The translations under genes and the position numbers were made by a program. A stretch of 64,000 bases of DNA from Calothrix sp. PCC 6303. Its GTDB lineage: Bacteria > Cyanobacteriota > Cyanobacteriia > Cyanobacteriales > Nostocaceae. The notes under the pieces are model-generated. The model did not search any database and was not told where the DNA came from. It saw only the letters and a list, made by a program, of their open reading frames with translations. Shown piece after piece: positions 60,208 to 64,000 of the stretch. Numbering within the stretch: position 1 is the first letter of the stretch; every line of letters starts with the position of its first letter. The stretch spans positions 2,108,001 through 2,172,000 of the forward strand of contig NC_019751.1 of the NCBI RefSeq assembly GCF_000317435.1, in the 5' to 3' direction.

Positions 60208-60655
60208 GGGGAATTCCCCACGGCTCTATAGCCTGGGGATGGATAGCAACAGATGCTCCATCCAGCACGCCACGTTTCTGGGGGCGGATGCCCTAAGATT
60301 GCTGGCTCATCTAAAATATTTGATTTGATTGTAGAAAAATGGTAAGATTACAGTGGTTGCGACCCACCCAGAAGACTAAGAGGCTACGGTACTCGGCTAA
60401 GATTGGGGAAGAGACATAAACCCAGCTGGTAAGCTATTGCTGTAATTCCAAGGTAAATCTGCCGACAAAATAATCAAACAATCTCAGGAAGTGGGATTGC
60501 TGCCTGTGGACGCGGTGTAAGACCAAAAGCTAGACGGCTGGTGGAGGCAATTGCGAATGAGACGGGAAACTCCGTAGACGAATAAAACCGTCCTTGTGCT
60601 AGTTGAAATTGGAAGCCCCATTTTCAGCGAAAGGCAAGATGGGGTACTTCACCTA
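60208..60655 (+). mobile_element. internally deleted TnpB-type element
   Basis: A left-end-like hairpin, CCCCA/TGGGG with an inner GGCT/AGCC stem (60216-60238), and a right-end hairpin at 60617-60645 (GCCCCATTTT region with AAGATGGGG) bound about 445 bp. In plus-strand frame before the right end, IAACGRGVRPKARRLVEAIA then NETGNSVDE and a stop encode a TnpB C-terminal remnant. Most of the transposon is deleted. The terminal TTCAC overlaps the stop codon of the next gene on the minus strand. Confidence 0.6.
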
Positions 60656-61956
60656 AATACCCTAATTTTGGGTGCATTGAGATAAGCTTGGGGATTTTCA
60701 GGATCAAACTCCAAGCCATTAAAAAACTTTTCCACACCACGGGATGTACTGGGGGGAATTGCTGCTTCTTCACCAATGAATTTAGCAGCTTCTCGCCACA
60801 AATCCTCACGATTAACTGCATCAATTAAGGGTTGAGTGGGAAAATCAGGGGAACGATTACCCCAGCGCATATCCTCGGTTAAAAACCATAAATCATGACT
60901 TTTGAAAGGGTAGGAAGCATTTTCACGCCAGTATTTAATGGCATGGGGACTATTTTCCACCACACGTCCATCACCATAGTCGATTTTACCCAGTAAGCGA
61001 TCGCGTACTAAATCGGTCTTCACACCAATCCACTCTCGTTGTGATACTATCTCAAAAAGCTCCTCTTTATTCTCAGCGCGATCGCACCAAATTTGAGCTT
61101 CCATCACAGCAGCTAACAGCGCTTTTGCAGCCTGGGGATATTTATCAACCCATTGGGAACGCACTGCTAGAGCTTTTTCTGGGTGATTGTTCCATAATTC
61201 CCCACTTGTCACCGTAGAATAACCAATTCCTTGCTTGATTAATCGATGATGCCAAGGATCAACCACACAGAAAGCTTCCATACTTCCGCTTCGCATACTC
61301 GCCACCATTTGCGGGGGTGGCACTACAATTATCGATGTATCTTTATCTGGATCAATACCACCATAAGCTAACCACCAGCGCATAAAAAAATCGCCTGTCA
61401 CCCGGCGATAAGGAACTGCACAACGTACAGTTTCCTCCGTCAGAGTCTTCTGAGCAAAAATTGACTTTAGGGGTGAGCTATCTATACCTAGATGTAAATC
61501 TTTGTAAGTATTGGCAACAGATATTCCCTGCCCATTTAGATTCATTCGTGCCAGAATATACATTGGTATTTTTCTGCCATAACTAATTTCCCCTGTAGCC
61601 ATCAAATACGCCATGGGAAATAAAATATGGGAACCATCCAAACCTTCATTAGCAGCACCTAACATCAGTTTATCTCTGATTACAGCCCATGAAGGCTGCT
61701 TTTTCACTTGGACATCCGGCATCCCATATTTGGCAAAAAAGCCCTTAGCTTTGGCAATAATTAGAGGGCAAGAACTCATCACCGGAACGAATCCCAGTGT
61801 TGCGGTTGTTACTTCTGGAGTATCCCTCACCGCAACATGAACATTGTGATTTGAGTCGCTAGTTGTCACGCTAGAACTAGAACGGTTAATTATCGTATGA
61901 GCCAATGCAGTTGCACCTACCGCTGCAATAAATTTTCGTCTATCAAGTTTTGCCAT
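60649..61956 (-). CDS. NrtA/CmpA-type ABC transporter solute-binding protein
   Basis: 435 residues. An N-terminal RRKFIAAVGA twin-arginine-like signal is followed by a type II binding fold very similar to NrtA (nitrate) and CmpA (bicarbonate): LIIAKAKGFFAKYGMPDV, LGIDSSPLKSIFAQKTL, VVPPPQMVASMRSGSMEAFC, ASYPFKSHDLWFLTEDMRW. It could bind nitrate, bicarbonate or cyanate; the sequence alone does not settle it. It is the last gene of a permease-ATPase-SBP unit. Its stop codon coincides with the end of the adjacent TnpB-type element. Confidence 0.85.
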   Translation of the reverse strand: MAKLDRRKFIAAVGATALAHTIINRSSSSVTTSDSNHNVHVAVRDTPEVTTATLGFVPVMSSCPLIIAKAKGFFAKYGMPDVQVKKQPSWAVIRDKLMLGAANEGLDGSHILFPMAYLMATGEISYGRKIPMYILARMNLNGQGISVANTYKDLHLGIDSSPLKSIFAQKTLTEETVRCAVPYRRVTGDFFMRWWLAYGGIDPDKDTSIIVVPPPQMVASMRSGSMEAFCVVDPWHHRLIKQGIGYSTVTSGELWNNHPEKALAVRSQWVDKYPQAAKALLAAVMEAQIWCDRAENKEELFEIVSQREWIGVKTDLVRDRLLGKIDYGDGRVVENSPHAIKYWRENASYPFKSHDLWFLTEDMRWGNRSPDFPTQPLIDAVNREDLWREAAKFIGEEAAIPPSTSRGVEKFFNGLEFDPENPQAYLNAPKIRVFR

Positions 61957-62100
61957 ATCAGCTAATTTAAGGATGTAGATTACTGAAGCCGAAATCTCAA
62001 TTTTGAGTTTATCAATTCAAAATATTCGGTGGTTTCCCTGAATACAGTTGTATGACAATTGGGCATTTTTTTATTTAGAATACTCTAAGTGCAATGCAAT

Positions 62101-62895
62101 TTAAACTTGTGAATATTTAGCTCGTTCCTGATTTTGCAAGAACTGCATCATTTCATGACGGAGTACATGATATTTGGGGTCATTCATCATATCGATAGAG
62201 CGAGGGTGTTCCAAGGGTACATCCAAAACTTGACCAATAGTTGCAGCCGGACCATTATTTAGCATAACTACCTGATCAGAAAGTAATAGAGCTTCATCTA
62301 TATCATGAGTCACCATAATCGTTGTGATATGGCAGATGTTACAGATCCGCATCAATTCAATTTGCAAAGAACCACGCGTCAATGCATCTAATGCTCCAAA
62401 TGGTTCATCCAATAGAAGTAACTTTGGTTGAATGGCTAAAGCCCGCGCTAGTGCAACTCGTTGTTTCATCCCTCCTGAAAGTTGGCTTGGTTTTTTATTT
62501 GCCGCATCTTTCAAACCAACCATTTCTAAATGAGAGGCAATAATTTGATTGCGTTCATGGGTAGATTTACGAGGCATAGCTTTGTTGACAAATAAGGCGA
62601 TATTCTCCCATGCCGTTAGCCAAGGTAACAGCGAATAGTTCTGAAATACCACCATGCGATCGCGGAATGGTTGCTTAACCAATTGTCCATCAACTTTTAC
62701 CGAACCCTCTGTAGGTTTTTCCAAACCAGCTACTATATTCAAAAGTGTAGATTTGCCACACCCAGAATGACCAATTAGAGATATAAAATCACCCTGTTTA
62801 ATATCTAGATTAATTTCTTTGAGAACAATATTTTTATTGCCATCTTGGAGATTAAACTCCTTTTCTATTCCTTTGATTTCCACAAAGCTAGACAT
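62101..62895 (-). CDS. ABC transporter ATPase, NrtD/CynD type
   Basis: 264 residues. Walker A GHSGCGKST (about 42-50), signature LSGGMKQRVALARAL, Walker B LLLLDEPFGALD and the H-loop THDIDEAL are intact. It is of the nitrate/taurine group. Only one ATPase gene is present, whereas nitrate and bicarbonate systems usually have NrtC and NrtD types; a cyanate-type (Cyn) system has one. Middle gene, 144 bp upstream of the binding protein. Confidence 0.88.
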   Translation of the reverse strand: MSSFVEIKGIEKEFNLQDGNKNIVLKEINLDIKQGDFISLIGHSGCGKSTLLNIVAGLEKPTEGSVKVDGQLVKQPFRDRMVVFQNYSLLPWLTAWENIALFVNKAMPRKSTHERNQIIASHLEMVGLKDAANKKPSQLSGGMKQRVALARALAIQPKLLLLDEPFGALDALTRGSLQIELMRICNICHITTIMVTHDIDEALLLSDQVVMLNNGPAATIGQVLDVPLEHPRSIDMMNDPKYHVLRHEMMQFLQNQERAKYSQV

Positions 62896-63023
62896 AAATA
62901 TGCTCTTTGATTAATTACTTTGGTTTTACCCGAAAAATCCAGATAATTTTAAACTGCTCTCTACTTTATTAAAGTTGGGAACATCTCACTTTTATTTCAA
63001 CACTGACATACTTAGTTGGTATT

Positions 63024-63845
63024 TTATTCTTGAGGTGTAACTTTATCGGAAATAAAAACCATAATCTTATCTAAAATCAAACCAACTATACCCAAATAAA
63101 TAATTGCTAAAATGATTTCATGAATGTTAGCATTGTTGTATGCATCAACAATAAAAAAGCCAATTCCATCATCAGAAAGTAGCATTTCAGCCGCCACAAC
63201 AGCTAGCCATGATAGACCAACACCGATTCTTAGTCCAGTGAAAATATAGGGTAAAGTTGCAGGTAGTAAGATTTGGAAGAAATTTTCAAAAATTGACAAC
63301 CCAATCAATTTAGAGACATTAATATAATCTTTAGGTACACGCTGTACGCCCAAAGCTGTATTTAAAATTATGGGCCAAATAGCAGTAATAAAAATCACAA
63401 ATATAGCTGAAGGATTTGGTTTCAGAAAAACAGCTTGAGCCATGGGTAGCCAAGCTAGGGGAGCCACTGGACGCAGTAGTTGAATAATCGGATCAATTGC
63501 TTGTCGGCAAAAACTATTCAAACTAATAATAAATCCGAATGGAATACCTACTAATACAGCTAAAGAGTAACCAAACGCAACTCTTTTGAGACTAGCGAGA
63601 ATTAACCAGAAAAATCCCTTATTATTTCCTCCTTTGTTAAAAAATGGATCTTTAATTAAATCCCAAGTATTAGTCACAACTGCAAAGGGAGAAGGCAGGG
63701 ACGTATCCGGTCGTAAACTCAGTAGGTGCCAGATTATCAAAAGAATGAAAACACCAGATATAGATGGAATAAATTGCTTTAGCCCCCAATAAACTATTTG
63801 TTTGAGGTGTCTGGAAAAAGTCTTACTATTATTTTGTATCTGCAT
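63024..63845 (-). CDS. ABC transporter permease, NrtB/CynB type
   Basis: 273 residues with about six membrane helices. The EAA loop is SIFENFFQILLPATLPYIFTG. Family phrases include PFGFIISLNSFCRQAIDPIIQLLRP and LAWLPMAQAVF. It is the first gene visible of the unit (128 bp before the ATPase gene). An upstream gene or promoter may lie beyond the right edge. Confidence 0.88.
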   Translation of the reverse strand: MQIQNNSKTFSRHLKQIVYWGLKQFIPSISGVFILLIIWHLLSLRPDTSLPSPFAVVTNTWDLIKDPFFNKGGNNKGFFWLILASLKRVAFGYSLAVLVGIPFGFIISLNSFCRQAIDPIIQLLRPVAPLAWLPMAQAVFLKPNPSAIFVIFITAIWPIILNTALGVQRVPKDYINVSKLIGLSIFENFFQILLPATLPYIFTGLRIGVGLSWLAVVAAEMLLSDDGIGFFIVDAYNNANIHEIILAIIYLGIVGLILDKIMVFISDKVTPQE

Positions 63846-64000
63846 TCAGGATGAATCTTACCTCAAGTATTTTCCCGCAAAATTATAAGATATAGGACTC
63901 ATATTTGATTTTTGTTGGTGTAACCTCCGCTTTGCGCTTAGGGACTTCCAATTAAATAATTATCCAATTTTCTGTTGTGGAACAGGCATCTTAGCTGTTT
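63846..64000. other. right-edge upstream region
   Basis: 155 bp upstream of the permease gene. I do not see an NtcA box of the form GTA-N8-TAC. The sequence is cut at the window edge. Confidence 0.3.

Noticed and set aside
60330-60650. structured RNA such as RNase P RNA or a group II intron fragment
   Set aside because: A TnpB C-terminal frame and end hairpins explain the sequence better; the conserved cores of those RNAs were not found.

Overview
The window looks like the chromosome of a filamentous, probably heterocyst-forming cyanobacterium (Nostocales-type). The evidence is the frequent HIP1 palindrome GCGATCGC, a photosynthetic and NDH-1 gene set (ndhF1-ndhD1, petB-petD, an RbcR-type LysR regulator, ctpA, ftsH), many families almost confined to cyanobacteria (DUF3155, DUF928, DUF3318, a stand-alone Mo-nitrogenase C-terminal-domain protein), and intergenic repeats of the type common in Nostoc and Calothrix. 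I recognised no rRNA, tRNA, CRISPR array or prophage.

Layout. 1-6.2 kb: repeat-rich intergenic DNA, DUF3155, a GAF histidine kinase resembling Hik2/CSK, a DUF697-type GTPase, a DALR-domain protein resembling an arginyl-tRNA synthetase without its catalytic core, and a Crp/Fnr regulator. 6.5-10.5 kb: a minus-strand set of a membrane-anchored Ser/Thr kinase and two membrane-anchored solute-binding proteins with no permease. 10.7-18 kb: rbcR, an NnrU protein, a thioredoxin-like protein, ndhF and ndhD. 18-26 kb: small secreted proteins, a pentapeptide/TPR protein, a broken anion-transporter gene, a Mo-nitrogenase C-terminal-domain protein, DUF928, a molybdopterin oxidoreductase and rpmF. 26.5-31 kb: a caspase-fold protein that has lost both catalytic residues, cbiA with a heptamer repeat inside its reading frame, and DUF5995. 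31.1-32.5 kb: an apparently complete IS200/IS605-type TnpB element. 32.5-38.6 kb: rsgA, tusA-like, dnaJ, a MITE, dnaK and grpE on the minus strand. 39-43.6 kb: pilB-pilT-pilC. 43.7-51.9 kb: hydrolase, site-2 protease, degenerate MBL protein, ctpA, petB-petD, an anti-sigma-type kinase and gap1. 52.3-60.2 kb: a patatin with an inserted domain, a TPR-like protein, a class IV aminotransferase without a normal start codon, ftsH, a GH13 enzyme, DUF3318 and a small zinc ribbon. 60.2-64 kb: a deleted TnpB-type element overlapping the 3' end of an NrtA/CmpA-type ABC transporter operon that runs towards the right edge.

Functional groups: thylakoid electron transport and its upkeep (NdhF/NdhD, cytochrome b6 and subunit IV, CtpA and FtsH for D1 processing and turnover); protein folding and ribosome assembly (GrpE-DnaK, DnaJ-TusA-RsgA); type IV pilus motors (PilB, PilT, PilC); carbon and nitrogen supply (RbcR, Gap1, GH13, NrtA-type transporter).

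The best leads for something undescribed are the double-mutant caspase-fold protein (26541-28631), the patatin with a phage-tail-like insertion (52277-53455), the kinase plus orphan solute-binding protein set (6543-10509), the orphan DALR protein (4369-5175), and the dispersed palindromes and MITEs. I see no clear-cut new multi-gene defence or biosynthetic system. All function calls come from reading translated sequences by eye, without database searches.
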